From the NCBI GenBank assembly GCA_049700435.1, contig JBNAVK010000017.1, positions 1-27,825 of the forward strand: a DNA stretch of 27,825 nucleotides, given 5' to 3'. This document shows, piece after piece, positions 15,384 through 23,016 of the stretch. The translations under genes were made by a program, and so were the position numbers. Source of the DNA: JAVZLH01 sp049700435. Its GTDB lineage: Archaea; Thermoproteota; Bathyarchaeia; Bathyarchaeales; Bathycorpusculaceae. Every line of letters starts with the position of its first letter. The first letter of the stretch is position 1. The notes under the pieces were generated by a model. The model had not been told where the DNA came from and searched no databases. It saw only the letters and a list, made by a program, of their open reading frames with translations.

Positions 15384-15782
15384 CTAATCCCTTTCTTCCT
15401 TGCCTATCAAAATGGCGTTTATGACTCCGTTTTGTCCCGGGCGGGATGTAACCCTAGCCAAACCTAGGGGAGTTTCTATTTCTGCGCCTTTGGTTATTAC
15501 ACCTCTGCGGTCATAGTCAATATTGGCTGGGTTTTTAACAACCCTTAAGATTTCGGTTTTGACTGTTTTTCCACTTTTAGGGTCTGTTACGCACGCGTAT
15601 TTGTTGCTTAAAACTTTGATTTTCACGTTTCCGCCTCTGGTTTTTTCCACTTTCCTTTTTGTCTCGCCTAGCGCTGTTTCAACCGGGAATGAGCCCTCTT
15701 CAAATTTTCTTTTTCCTCTGTAGGGTCTTTTTCTGCCCCCGGAAGGCTTTTTCTTATGTAGGTCTCCATGCCAAACTGACAT
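15384..15782 (-). CDS. rps8e: 30S ribosomal protein S8e
   Basis: Small-subunit protein found only in archaea and eukaryotes. The N-terminus SVWHGDLHKKKPSGGRKRP and the C-terminal RVTSRPGQNGVINAILIGKE are diagnostic, with the central VKIKVLSNKYACVTDP. The 132-residue length is normal for archaea. It lies 74 bases after scpB on the same strand, but a good TATA box in that gap suggests its own promoter. The ribosome binding site before ATG 15782 is weak (AAGTGAAAT). It converges tail to tail with srp19. Confidence 0.96.
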   Translation of the reverse strand: MSVWHGDLHKKKPSGGRKRPYRGKRKFEEGSFPVETALGETKRKVEKTRGGNVKIKVLSNKYACVTDPKSGKTVKTEILRVVKNPANIDYDRRGVITKGAEIETPLGLARVTSRPGQNGVINAILIGKEERD

Positions 15783-15836
15783 TTCTATTTCACTTTCAAC
15801 ATGTTATATTTGGTGTTCACTATCACCGTCATTTGG

Positions 15837-15844
15837 CATATAAA
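15837..15844 (-). promoter_or_regulatory. TATA box of rps8e
   Basis: Read on the minus strand, GGTTTATATG matches an archaeal BRE/TATA element. It lies about 55 bases before ATG 15782, predicting transcription from near 15815 and a leader of about 33 bases. A second, weaker AT-rich box (AAATATAACA, near 15805) is closer to the gene. The site separates rps8e from the smc-scpAB operon upstream. Confidence 0.6.
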
Positions 15845-15856
15845 CCTATCTCCATT

Positions 15857-16432
15857 TCAGGATTGAAGATTTTCCTTTTTCGCAAAGTCTTCGAAGACGT
15901 GCTTCAACTCTTTTTTCATTACAGCGACATCATGGCTTAAACCGAAATAGTCTGCGAAATATTCGGTTGTTCGAAGAACTGTTGAACGCCCGCCTCTTTC
16001 GCTGGCAACAAGCCCCATTTCCTTCAACAGTTTAATATGTCCATAAGCGTGGTGACCACGCACTTCAATAACCCGTTTTTGGGACACCGGCTGCCTATAG
16101 GCTATGTAAGACAATGTCTTAAGCGGACCTATGGAAAGCAATGGTCTATTGACGAGTTTCCTCACATGGGGTGTAAACTCAGCTTTCAACTGTAAAACAT
16201 ATCTTTCATCCTTCAACTCTAAAATTTCGAGAGCTGTTTTTCTGTCTGCATACTCGCGCATAAGCGTTTTTACAAGCTTCTTAACCTTATTTTTTGAACG
16301 CGTCTTTAAAACGGAGCATAACTCGTTTATGTTTAGGGGGCGGCCTGCAACGTATAATGCGGCTTCTAGCAGAGCCAAATCATGTTGAAGCCCCTCGCTA
16401 GGGTTAGGTGTTTGTTTTTCCGCTTCTTGCAA
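15857..16432 (-). CDS. scpB: Segregation and condensation protein B
   Basis: Winged-helix partner of the Smc-ScpA complex that dimerises and stabilises the kleisin on the Smc heads. Two winged-helix segments are visible: LALLEAALYVAGRPLNINEL at about 19-38 and GPLKTLSYIAYRQPVSQKRVIEVRG at about 103-127 (part quoted), followed by SERGGRSTVLRTTEYFADYFG, the usual ScpB ending. The length is 191 residues. The start is TTG 16432, overlapping scpA by 29 bases, with GGGGAT upstream as a possible ribosome binding site. The overlap points to translational coupling within smc-scpA-scpB. Confidence 0.9.
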   Translation of the reverse strand: MQEAEKQTPNPSEGLQHDLALLEAALYVAGRPLNINELCSVLKTRSKNKVKKLVKTLMREYADRKTALEILELKDERYVLQLKAEFTPHVRKLVNRPLLSIGPLKTLSYIAYRQPVSQKRVIEVRGHHAYGHIKLLKEMGLVASERGGRSTVLRTTEYFADYFGLSHDVAVMKKELKHVFEDFAKKENLQS

Positions 16433-17072
16433 GGCTCAAATCCCCGACTGTTATGTATATTTCTTCTGTTTCTTCATCTTGCCAAAGGTTCACTTTCAAG
16501 TCTTGCGCCAAAAACAATAAGATGATGAAGGTGCGGATGGCTTCCAGCCGCTCCATTCCCTTTATTAATGTTGAAAACTCTATTATCCCAGTGCCTTTAA
16601 CTCTTTCTAAGAGGGTGTTGTAGAGTTTCTCCATTTGCAGTTCAATTTCCATCAAGTACAAATCGAATTGCGGCAGAACCTCTGAAGGAGCAGGCAAGAT
16701 GGGTTCTGAAACAGCCTTTTCGAGGCGCAGCAGCTTTTCTCCTTTTAAAACGTCGTCTAAAACTTCTAGCAACTGCCTTATCGTTGTAGATGTCAACTCG
16801 TGTCGGAGCGGAAGAAAAAGTGGAGGCGGCAGAAATTCTCTGGGAGCTTTAGGCGGAGGTGGTGGTTCCTCGAGTTTGAGCAGAAGCTTTGACTTCATTA
16901 GGTATATGAGGGCTGAGGAGTCTAAAGCTATGCCCGAAGCCCTAAAATCAATTTGTCCCATCCGTTCCATCTCGTCTAAAAACGACGCAAGTAAAAAGGC
17001 AATGTTAATGTTCCATGGAGTAAGCCTCTCGAGCCTATGAAAATCAAAGAGGATATTCCATGGAGGACGCAA
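16404..17072 (-). CDS. scpA: Segregation and condensation protein A (kleisin)
   Basis: Kleisin subunit that bridges the two Smc head domains. The N-terminal helix has the family pattern PPWNILFDFHRLERLTPWNI, and FRASGIALDSSALIYLMKSKLLL follows (part of the N-terminal domain). A proline-rich linker (EEPPPPPKAP, about residues 68-77) and a C-terminal winged helix (FSTLIKGMERLEAIRTFIILLFLAQ, quoted in part) complete the layout. The 222-residue length is normal for archaea. TTG 17072 lacks a good ribosome binding site, and the frame stays open upstream into the smc end, so the start is uncertain. Confidence 0.88.
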   Translation of the reverse strand: MRPPWNILFDFHRLERLTPWNINIAFLLASFLDEMERMGQIDFRASGIALDSSALIYLMKSKLLLKLEEPPPPPKAPREFLPPPLFLPLRHELTSTTIRQLLEVLDDVLKGEKLLRLEKAVSEPILPAPSEVLPQFDLYLMEIELQMEKLYNTLLERVKGTGIIEFSTLIKGMERLEAIRTFIILLFLAQDLKVNLWQDEETEEIYITVGDLSLARSGKTNT

Positions 17073-17107
17073 GTAAAAAGGCTTCTTAGTGGTTGTTGAG
17101 GAAGCCG

Positions 17108-20100
17108 TCAGCTCGGCACCTCCAAGAACCTTGCTGAAATTATGTTGGAGACACCGTTTCGTTCATAAACTCCGTAAATTTTCTGAGCTTTGTTTACTAT
17201 TTCAGGTTTTAAGGTTATGACTATGAACTGGTTTTTCTCCGATTCTTCATGCAAGAGGTCGGCGAGTTTTGAAACGTGAAAAGCATCTAGATGGGCGTCT
17301 ATCTCGTCTAGAATGTAGAAGGCTGCTGGGCTGAAGTCTTTGATGGCGAATATGAAGGCTACCGCGGCGACTGAACGTTCTCCTCCGCTGGCCCCGCTCA
17401 CAACTATGGAAGGTTTGTTTGGGAACTGGACAATCATTTCAATTCCGCCTTGGAAGGGTTCATCTGGGTTTTCGAGCTTCAAGGTTGCGGTTCCGCCTCC
17501 CGTAAGTTTTGAAAAGTACTTTCCAAGGTTTTGGTTGATTTTTTCGAAGGCTTCTGTGAAGACCTTGCGTTTTTTGCGTTCAATTTCTTCCATAAACTGA
17601 ACTATGGCTTGTTTTTCTCTTTCAAGCTCGTTTAGCCGCATGGAAAGTTCCTTATAACGCGAAATTTGCTCCGCATAGTGGGAAAGGGCAAGCTGGTTTA
17701 CTGCCCCAATTCTTTCAAGTTCAAACTGCATCATTTTAATGGAAGTTTCAGCTCCTTCAACCTGCTTCGGCGTTACTTCTAGGGGTTGTTCGTAGCCAAG
17801 CTGCCTAAGTCTGCTTCGGTACTGTTCAAGTTGCAAAAGTGACGTTTGTATGCTGAGTTGAAGCTGATTGAATAAGCGGTCAGCCTGCTCGTATTCCGCA
17901 TCGAGTTTGCGGAGCTCCTTATCTATTTCGTCTATTTGGCCTGTGAACTTCCTTGCTTCCTCTCTTGCGGAAAAAACTGTTTTGGAAAGCTCAATGCGGC
18001 TTTTCTCCAGCTCAGAAAGCTCTTGTTTCAGCGACTCCCTTTCTTTAAGCGCGTCCTCAACTTCCTTCTCCACATGTTTTAGCTGCTGCTCAACCTTTGA
18101 AAGTTGAATCTTCGCATTCTTATACCCAACTCTTAAAACGTTGTCGAATTGAGATTGAAGCGTCAAAATCTCCGTTTGGACAGCGCCAAGTTTCTGCCTC
18201 AAAGTGATAATCTCTTCCGCAAGCTTCTCCCTTTTCGCCTCCAACTCTTGAATGTGCCCCGGATCTGCCTTTCGCCTTAGGCTGATAAGTTCACTTCGGA
18301 GTTTTCGCGTCTCCTTTTGAATAGAACTACCTTCAGCCCTTCGAAGCCACATCTGCGCCTTCTCATTTTCTATCTCACCTTGAAAACGTTTAATGTAGTG
18401 GTCTACCCGCTTTAGGTTCGCTTTTGTCCTCCTAATACTTCTCTTAACCCTGACTATTTCCCGGTCCAGCGTGGTTATGGCTTCTGAGAGGCGGGTAATC
18501 TCCACGCGAGTTCTGTCTATTTCCTCCTCGAAAGTTGCCAAGTCTATGTCTCTTTGGGCAAGATGCTGCTGGAGGGCTCTGACGGCTTCGTCGAGGCTTT
18601 TGATGGCTGCCTCGCTTGGTATAATTGCTGAGAAATCTATTGGAGCCCGGTAATAGCCGCTTTCGAAGGCTCCACCTGCCTCGTACAAGTCTCCGTTCAC
18701 GGTAACTGCCCGGTAACCCTCGTTTGACAATGTGAATGCGGTTTTGTCGTCTGAAACGATTACTGTGTCGCCGAATACGAATTGAACAGCTGGCTCGTAA
18801 GATTTCTCGCATTTGACGAAGGCGGAAGCTGCTCCGTTGACGCCTTCCATTGAGGGAATTTTTATTGGTTTGGCGGTGGGCGTTCCTTGAAGCGGTATTA
18901 TCTTTATTCTTCCAAGCTTCATTCTTCTCAAAGCCTCTACACATGTGAAGGCAGCGTCAAAATCCTTGACGACTATGGCGTCAAGCCATCCAGCCGCAGC
19001 CACTTCCATAGCCCTTTCGTAGGCTTTATCCATCTTGATTAGGTTGCGTAGTCTTCCGTAAACTCCTGGAATCACACCTAGCTCGCCTAGTTCTTCTATG
19101 CTTCTTAGAGCTTTCTCTTCGGAAGCCACGGTTTCCGCGAGTTCTCTTTGTGTTTCAAATTCGATGACTGCTTCCCGAGCGGAATCAGCTATTTTACCAG
19201 CTTGGGCTATCTCTTTTTCGATGGCTTCTTTCTGGGCGATTCTCCTTTCGAGGAGCCGCTCAAGACTTTTAAGCTGGGCTTTCTGCTCCTTCTGCACTTT
19301 TTCCAGTTCTACAAATGACTTTTCCAGTTCTGAAAGCGTTGAAGCGAATCTTTCTTTTCTATCATTTAAGTCCTTAAGCCTTCTTGTGCGAAGTTTGATA
19401 GCTGTTTGGCTTTTTGCTTGTTCAGACCTTAATATTGCGAGCCGTCTATAGTTGTTTTCAAGTTGCAGTTCCATCTCACGGATTTTTTTGCTGTTTTCTC
19501 CAATATTTTCCCAGAGTAAAGCTGTTTCGCGCGCAAGAGCATCATGTTCGGACTGTTTTAGGTTTATCTGGTTTAGAATCGCTTCGTATTCATTTTTCAG
19601 TTTTCTTATTTTTAAGCGGTTTTCGCGAATTTCTTTCCTAATAGACTGAGATTGTTGGAAGTTGTTTTCTCTAACACGTTTTAAGCCTTCAAGACTTGCC
19701 TTGCCAGAACTTATTTTCGTTGTCAACTCGGTAAGTTTTGATTTTAGCTCGCCAATTCTAATTTGAACCTTTAAAACTTGTGAACCGCCCTCCTCAACTA
19801 TTTCGGAGCTTAGTTTCCGCCATTCTCCCTCAATCTCCCGTCTCTTTGACCGGTGCTCCTCGCGTAGCTGTCTTAATTTTTCAACTCTGACTCTAACTTT
19901 GTCTGCTTGTGAAGAATTTTCCTCCAACTTTTTCTGTATCTGAGCCATTTCGTGCGAGATTTTTATGGATTCAAACTTTTTTATTTCGTTGTGTATAAAA
20001 TTGAACCTTAAAAGCTCGTTGCGCTCCCTCTCTAAGTCGTCCAGCCTCTTCTGAACTTCATCTATTCTGCCCATAGCCGTGCGGATAGATATGTCTGCCA

Positions 20101-20659
20101 TCCGAAGTTTTTCTTCAGCCTCAGCCTTTTCAGCGTCATACTGGGCTATTCCAATTAAGTCTTCAATTATTTTCCTACGTTCTAACGGATTTATGTCCGT
20201 TAGACGGGTTATCGTGCCTTGAGGGATAATGTTTTGGCTTGTGCTGCTTATACCTGCCATAGAGAGAATTTCCAAAATGTACGCTCTTGAAATTCGTCTA
20301 CCATTAAGCCTATACACGCTTTGACCGTTTCTGTAAACCTCTCGTGAGACTGTAACCGTGCTTGTGTCAACGGGCATTCTGCCATCCGAGTTGTCAAACT
20401 GAATTATGACTTTAGCCATCTTCGCCTTCTCTAAACCAGCCTTCTCAGAACCGTGGAAAATGAGTTTAGCCGCGTTTTCTGCGCGAAGCCTTCTCGTGCT
20501 TAACTCGCCGAGAGCGAACAAAACCGCGTCGACAATGTTTGTTTTCCCGCTTCCGTTGGGTCCAGTAATGACTGTGAAACCCTTATCCAGGACTACTTTA
20601 ACGGTTTGCGGACCGAAAGACTTGAAACCCTTAACCTCAATTTTTTTAATGTAGGGCAT
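17108..20659 (-). CDS. smc: Chromosome segregation protein Smc
   Basis: Large ABC-type ATPase that organises and segregates chromosomes. The N-terminal head has Walker A GPNGSGKT at 33-40 and Q-loop region NIIPQGTI. Two long coiled-coil arms surround a hinge at about 505-665 (GVIPGVYGRLRNLI through GGAFESGYYR). The C-terminal head has the signature SGASGGERSVAAVAF and Walker B FYILDEIDAHLD. The length of 1183 residues is full and uninterrupted. ATG 20659 has GGGTGAGGG about ten bases upstream. It is the first gene of smc-scpA-scpB; the complete set argues against a typical crenarchaeon. Confidence 0.96.
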   Translation of the reverse strand: MPYIKKIEVKGFKSFGPQTVKVVLDKGFTVITGPNGSGKTNIVDAVLFALGELSTRRLRAENAAKLIFHGSEKAGLEKAKMAKVIIQFDNSDGRMPVDTSTVTVSREVYRNGQSVYRLNGRRISRAYILEILSMAGISSTSQNIIPQGTITRLTDINPLERRKIIEDLIGIAQYDAEKAEAEEKLRMADISIRTAMGRIDEVQKRLDDLERERNELLRFNFIHNEIKKFESIKISHEMAQIQKKLEENSSQADKVRVRVEKLRQLREEHRSKRREIEGEWRKLSSEIVEEGGSQVLKVQIRIGELKSKLTELTTKISSGKASLEGLKRVRENNFQQSQSIRKEIRENRLKIRKLKNEYEAILNQINLKQSEHDALARETALLWENIGENSKKIREMELQLENNYRRLAILRSEQAKSQTAIKLRTRRLKDLNDRKERFASTLSELEKSFVELEKVQKEQKAQLKSLERLLERRIAQKEAIEKEIAQAGKIADSAREAVIEFETQRELAETVASEEKALRSIEELGELGVIPGVYGRLRNLIKMDKAYERAMEVAAAGWLDAIVVKDFDAAFTCVEALRRMKLGRIKIIPLQGTPTAKPIKIPSMEGVNGAASAFVKCEKSYEPAVQFVFGDTVIVSDDKTAFTLSNEGYRAVTVNGDLYEAGGAFESGYYRAPIDFSAIIPSEAAIKSLDEAVRALQQHLAQRDIDLATFEEEIDRTRVEITRLSEAITTLDREIVRVKRSIRRTKANLKRVDHYIKRFQGEIENEKAQMWLRRAEGSSIQKETRKLRSELISLRRKADPGHIQELEAKREKLAEEIITLRQKLGAVQTEILTLQSQFDNVLRVGYKNAKIQLSKVEQQLKHVEKEVEDALKERESLKQELSELEKSRIELSKTVFSAREEARKFTGQIDEIDKELRKLDAEYEQADRLFNQLQLSIQTSLLQLEQYRSRLRQLGYEQPLEVTPKQVEGAETSIKMMQFELERIGAVNQLALSHYAEQISRYKELSMRLNELEREKQAIVQFMEEIERKKRKVFTEAFEKINQNLGKYFSKLTGGGTATLKLENPDEPFQGGIEMIVQFPNKPSIVVSGASGGERSVAAVAFIFAIKDFSPAAFYILDEIDAHLDAFHVSKLADLLHEESEKNQFIVITLKPEIVNKAQKIYGVYERNGVSNIISARFLEVPS

Positions 20660-20698
20660 TCAGTTTGCGCCCTCACCCTTTTTCTGGGACGTCGCCGC

Positions 20699-20707
20699 TA
20701 TATTAAC
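20699..20707 (-). promoter_or_regulatory. Possible smc TATA box
   Basis: On the minus strand the sequence GTTAATATAG lies about 45 bases before the smc ATG. This would place the start of transcription near 20678, close to the GGGTGAGGG ribosome binding site. An alternative AT-rich box lies farther upstream inside the inverted repeat described separately, so the choice is open. Confidence 0.35.
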
Positions 20708-20714
20708 TTACATT

Positions 20715-20756
20715 ATCTCCTCTAATTTTTAATAAAATTATTGCCTAGAGGGAGAT
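20715..20756. repeat. Inverted repeat upstream of smc
   Basis: Left arm ATCTCCTCTA (20715-20724) and right arm TAGAGGGAGAT (20746-20756) are complementary over ten bases with a single extra G, separated by 21 AT-rich bases. It lies 56-97 bases before the smc start, next to or around the likely TATA element. It may be an operator for smc, or a hairpin ending the DUF2096-like gene transcript. The symmetry is seen directly; the function is inferred. Confidence 0.5.
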
Positions 20757-20802
20757 TTTAACGGTTATGTAAACTTTCGACGCTATTTCGAGCCTTAATC
20801 TC

Positions 20803-21312
20803 CTATTTTATAGCTACTTTCTTAACAAATTCTTTTATGCGTTCTTCTTCACCGTAAACAAGTAAGTAACCATCGCTTTGAACGTTATATGAGAGGTTCG
20901 ACTCTTCGGCTATAGATTTCAGCTTTTCAATTGGCAACTCGGCTGAGGGCTTAACACGAATCCACTTTTGCTCCCGCGGAAGCCCCGGAACAAATCTTAT
21001 TTCCTCTTCTTCGGTGAAAGGTGCTTTTCCCGCTTCATCAAGCCGCTTAAGCCACTCACTAGTGTATCTGTCTCCAAAATTCTTAGTTCCTTCAGAGATT
21101 AGGTAAGATTCAACGTTTTCAAGATACTCTTCGATTTTTTGAACAGTTTCCCCGCGCGTCGGGTCAGCCTTTAAAACGTTAATCATTGTTTTCGCAGATT
21201 TTAAATCATCTAAAATTTCTGTTGGAACTGTCAGCCCCTTCTTTCGAAAGTCTGTAATCATTTCTTCAAGAACTTTCCAAACGGCTGGATACCCCATTTT
21301 AACAGTCACCAT
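20803..21312 (-). CDS. DUF2096-like archaeal protein
   Basis: Soluble protein of 169 residues resembling the archaeal DUF2096 family, whose function is unknown to me. It has a helical N-terminal half (YPAVWKVLEEMITDFRKKG), a charged centre, and a C-terminal alpha/beta segment with KWIRVKP and YLLVYGEEERIKEFV, which could be a small ligand- or nucleic-acid-binding fold. ATG 21312 sits about 25 bases after a TATA box, so its mRNA may be leaderless. ATG 21297 (residue 6) is an alternative with GGTGA eight bases upstream. It follows the HTH regulator on the same strand by 35 bases. Family assignment is from memory of the pattern and moderate in certainty. Confidence 0.65.
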   Translation of the reverse strand: MVTVKMGYPAVWKVLEEMITDFRKKGLTVPTEILDDLKSAKTMINVLKADPTRGETVQKIEEYLENVESYLISEGTKNFGDRYTSEWLKRLDEAGKAPFTEEEEIRFVPGLPREQKWIRVKPSAELPIEKLKSIAEESNLSYNVQSDGYLLVYGEEERIKEFVKKVAIK

Positions 21313-21332
21313 TTAATGGTTAAGGGTTCAGC

Positions 21333-21340
21333 ATTATAAA
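21333..21340 (-). promoter_or_regulatory. TATA box of the DUF2096-like gene
   Basis: The minus strand reads CTTTATAATG just after the stop of the HTH gene. The distance of about 25 bases to ATG 21312 predicts transcription starting at or next to the start codon, so a leaderless or very short-leader mRNA. Confidence 0.45.
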
Positions 21341-21347
21341 GACGTTA

Positions 21348-21746
21348 CTAGACGCATTTTATCGAACTTGTGGCCAAACATAATCCACATTTTTCCGTGT
21401 CAACAGATGGGTCTATGGCTTTGTGCATCTGGCATAAGAGCCCTTTAGCTCTTATTTTTCTGCAGATTTCACAGAACATTTGGATAAAGTCTTTGTAGGC
21501 TAGGTTTCCTTCTGATAAGGCGTTTGCTAGGTTTTCCACTTGATCCATGATTTCTCGGTCTTTTTCTAGGTTTATGGCTTTTCCGCGGATCTTTTTTTGG
21601 TATAGGCTTACGGCTGGTTGACTTACGCCCAGCAGTTTTGCTGCTTCTGACTGTTTTAGGTTGTATTTGGCGGTGAGTTCCTTGGCTAGGAGGGCTCTGA
21701 CTGGTGGGAGTAGGCATTTTACGGCTATTTCACATGGTAGCGACAT
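21348..21746 (-). CDS. Cysteine-rich helix-turn-helix transcriptional regulator
   Basis: DNA-binding regulator of 132 residues. A Cro/XRE-like helix-turn-helix is at about 31-52 (KQSEAAKLLGVSQPAVSLYQ). The N-terminus has Cys5 and Cys11, and the C-terminus has CEIC (92, 95), Cys105, His108, CGLC (120, 123) and Cys131, a layout suited to an iron-sulphur cluster or zinc. It resembles the archaeal COG2522-type predicted regulators. It is divergent from the flavodiiron gene with 82 bases between starts, and its promoter would overlap the other one. The likely role is to sense oxygen, NO or redox state and control the flavodiiron operon; that role is inferred. ATG 21746 has GGAG eight bases upstream. 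Confidence 0.82.
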   Translation of the reverse strand: MSLPCEIAVKCLLPPVRALLAKELTAKYNLKQSEAAKLLGVSQPAVSLYQKKIRGKAINLEKDREIMDQVENLANALSEGNLAYKDFIQMFCEICRKIRAKGLLCQMHKAIDPSVDTEKCGLCLATSSIKCV

Positions 21747-21774
21747 TTGTTGTTCTCCGTGGGTATATTGTGTG

Positions 21775-21790
21775 GAAAGGCATAAATATA
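21775..21790 (+). promoter_or_regulatory. BRE/TATA promoter of the flavodiiron operon
   Basis: GAAAGG followed by CATAAATATA forms a good BRE plus TATA element. Transcription is predicted near 21810, leaving a leader of about 20 bases that contains GAGGT (21817-21821) eight bases before ATG 21829. The AT-rich box also reads TATATTTATG on the minus strand and could serve the divergent regulator gene, whose start would be near 21760. Confidence 0.65.
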
Positions 21791-21793
21791 CTT

Positions 21794-21809
21794 TATTACA
21801 ATAGTAATA
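21794..21809. promoter_or_regulatory. Candidate operator, perfect 6-4-6 inverted repeat
   Basis: TATTAC, four bases AATA, then GTAATA form a perfect inverted repeat. It lies between the TATA box and the predicted transcription start of the flavodiiron operon, where a bound protein would block polymerase. The adjacent helix-turn-helix protein is the natural candidate to bind it. The repeat is seen; binding is inferred. Confidence 0.55.
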
Positions 21810-21828
21810 TTAAATTGAGGTATCAAGC

Positions 21829-23016
21829 ATGAACTGGAGAAACATCAAAAAAATATCGGAAAACGTTTACTGGGTCGGCGCAAGAGACTGGAACCGAAGA
21901 ATTTTCGACGCATTAATCCCGTTACCGAAAGGAACAAGCTACAACGCTTACCTAGTAATTGGCAAGGATAAAAAGGCATTAATCGACACTGTGAACCCGG
22001 GCTTTGAGAAAGAGTTAGAAGAGAAAATAAGCAAAGTTGTTGGCCAAAGCGAAATTGATTATGTGGTGATGAATCACGCTGAGCCAGACCACGCTGGAGC
22101 AATACCATACATAATGGCTATGAACAAAAAAGCTAAACTGGTGACAACTGGTAGGGGCGCTCGGATGGCTCAAACATTTTACAAAGTGCCAGAGGAACGA
22201 ATAATAGCGGTTAAAGACCAACAGACAATAAGCCTAGGAGACAAAACTCTCCAGTTCATCGAAGCTCCAATGCTTCATTGGCCTGAAACAATGTTTACCT
22301 ATTTGAGAGAAGACGGAATACTGTTTCCATGCGACTTTTTCGGGTCGCATCTAGCGAAGGAACTATATGATGACGAGGTTGAAGATTTGCTTGTTCACGC
22401 CCAACGTTACTGGGGTGAAATAATGATGCCTTTTAGGGTTATGGCTCAAAAAGCCCTAGAAAAAATAAAAGACTTAAAAATCAGTTTGATAGCGCCCAGC
22501 CACGGTCCAATTCACAGAAATCCAGAGCGCATTCTCACCGCCTATCGTAAGTGGGCGAATGGGGAAACAAAGAGTAAGGCGACGATAGTTTATGTGACGA
22601 TGTGGAACAGCACAGAGAAGATGATACAGCCAATGGCGGAAACCCTGGCTTCAGAAGGCATTGAAGTGGCACTTTACAATCTTGTTTCAGCCGATGTTGG
22701 AGAAATAACAAAAGATTTAGTTGACTCCAAAGCCATTGTTTTAGGTGCACCCACAGTGTTGGGCGGCGCACATCCACTAGCCGTATACGCAACCTATCTG
22801 GTTAAGGCTTTGAAGCCGCCGCTGAAATTTGGAGCCGTCTTAAGCTCTTATGGATGGGGTGGAGGAGCCATAAAACATGTTCAAGAAGTGCTTGGACAGA
22901 CGAAGATTGAGGTTGTTGGAGCGTTGGAAGTGAATGGTCCACCAACGGATAAAGATATAGCACAAATAATTGATTTGGGCAAAGCCCTTGCCAAGAAGAT
23001 TAAAGGGGAAGAATGA
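21829..23016 (+). CDS. fprA: Flavodiiron protein (A-type flavoprotein)
   Basis: Enzyme reducing oxygen to water and/or nitric oxide to nitrous oxide; in methanogens the FprA type takes electrons from coenzyme F420H2. The N-terminal metallo-beta-lactamase domain holds the diiron ligands His83, Glu85, Asp87 and His88 (NHAEPDHAG), His150 (MLHWPETMF), Asp169 and His225 (APSHGPIH). The flavodoxin domain runs from about 252, with the FMN loops TMWNSTEK, GAPTVLGG and SYGWGGGA. The length is 395 residues with no extra rubredoxin domain, so an external electron donor is needed. It is first in an operon with the hemerythrin-PAS gene, whose start overlaps its stop. Confidence 0.95.
   Translation: MNWRNIKKISENVYWVGARDWNRRIFDALIPLPKGTSYNAYLVIGKDKKALIDTVNPGFEKELEEKISKVVGQSEIDYVVMNHAEPDHAGAIPYIMAMNKKAKLVTTGRGARMAQTFYKVPEERIIAVKDQQTISLGDKTLQFIEAPMLHWPETMFTYLREDGILFPCDFFGSHLAKELYDDEVEDLLVHAQRYWGEIMMPFRVMAQKALEKIKDLKISLIAPSHGPIHRNPERILTAYRKWANGETKSKATIVYVTMWNSTEKMIQPMAETLASEGIEVALYNLVSADVGEITKDLVDSKAIVLGAPTVLGGAHPLAVYATYLVKALKPPLKFGAVLSSYGWGGGAIKHVQEVLGQTKIEVVGALEVNGPPTDKDIAQIIDLGKALAKKIKGEE

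Noticed and set aside
16801..16870. Glycine-rich plus-strand frame opposite scpA
   Set aside because: It is the complement of the proline-rich linker of ScpA, not a gene.
18444..18944. 166-codon frame on the minus strand within smc
   Set aside because: Out-of-frame shadow in the smc hinge region, rich in Arg and Ser as expected for shadow frames.
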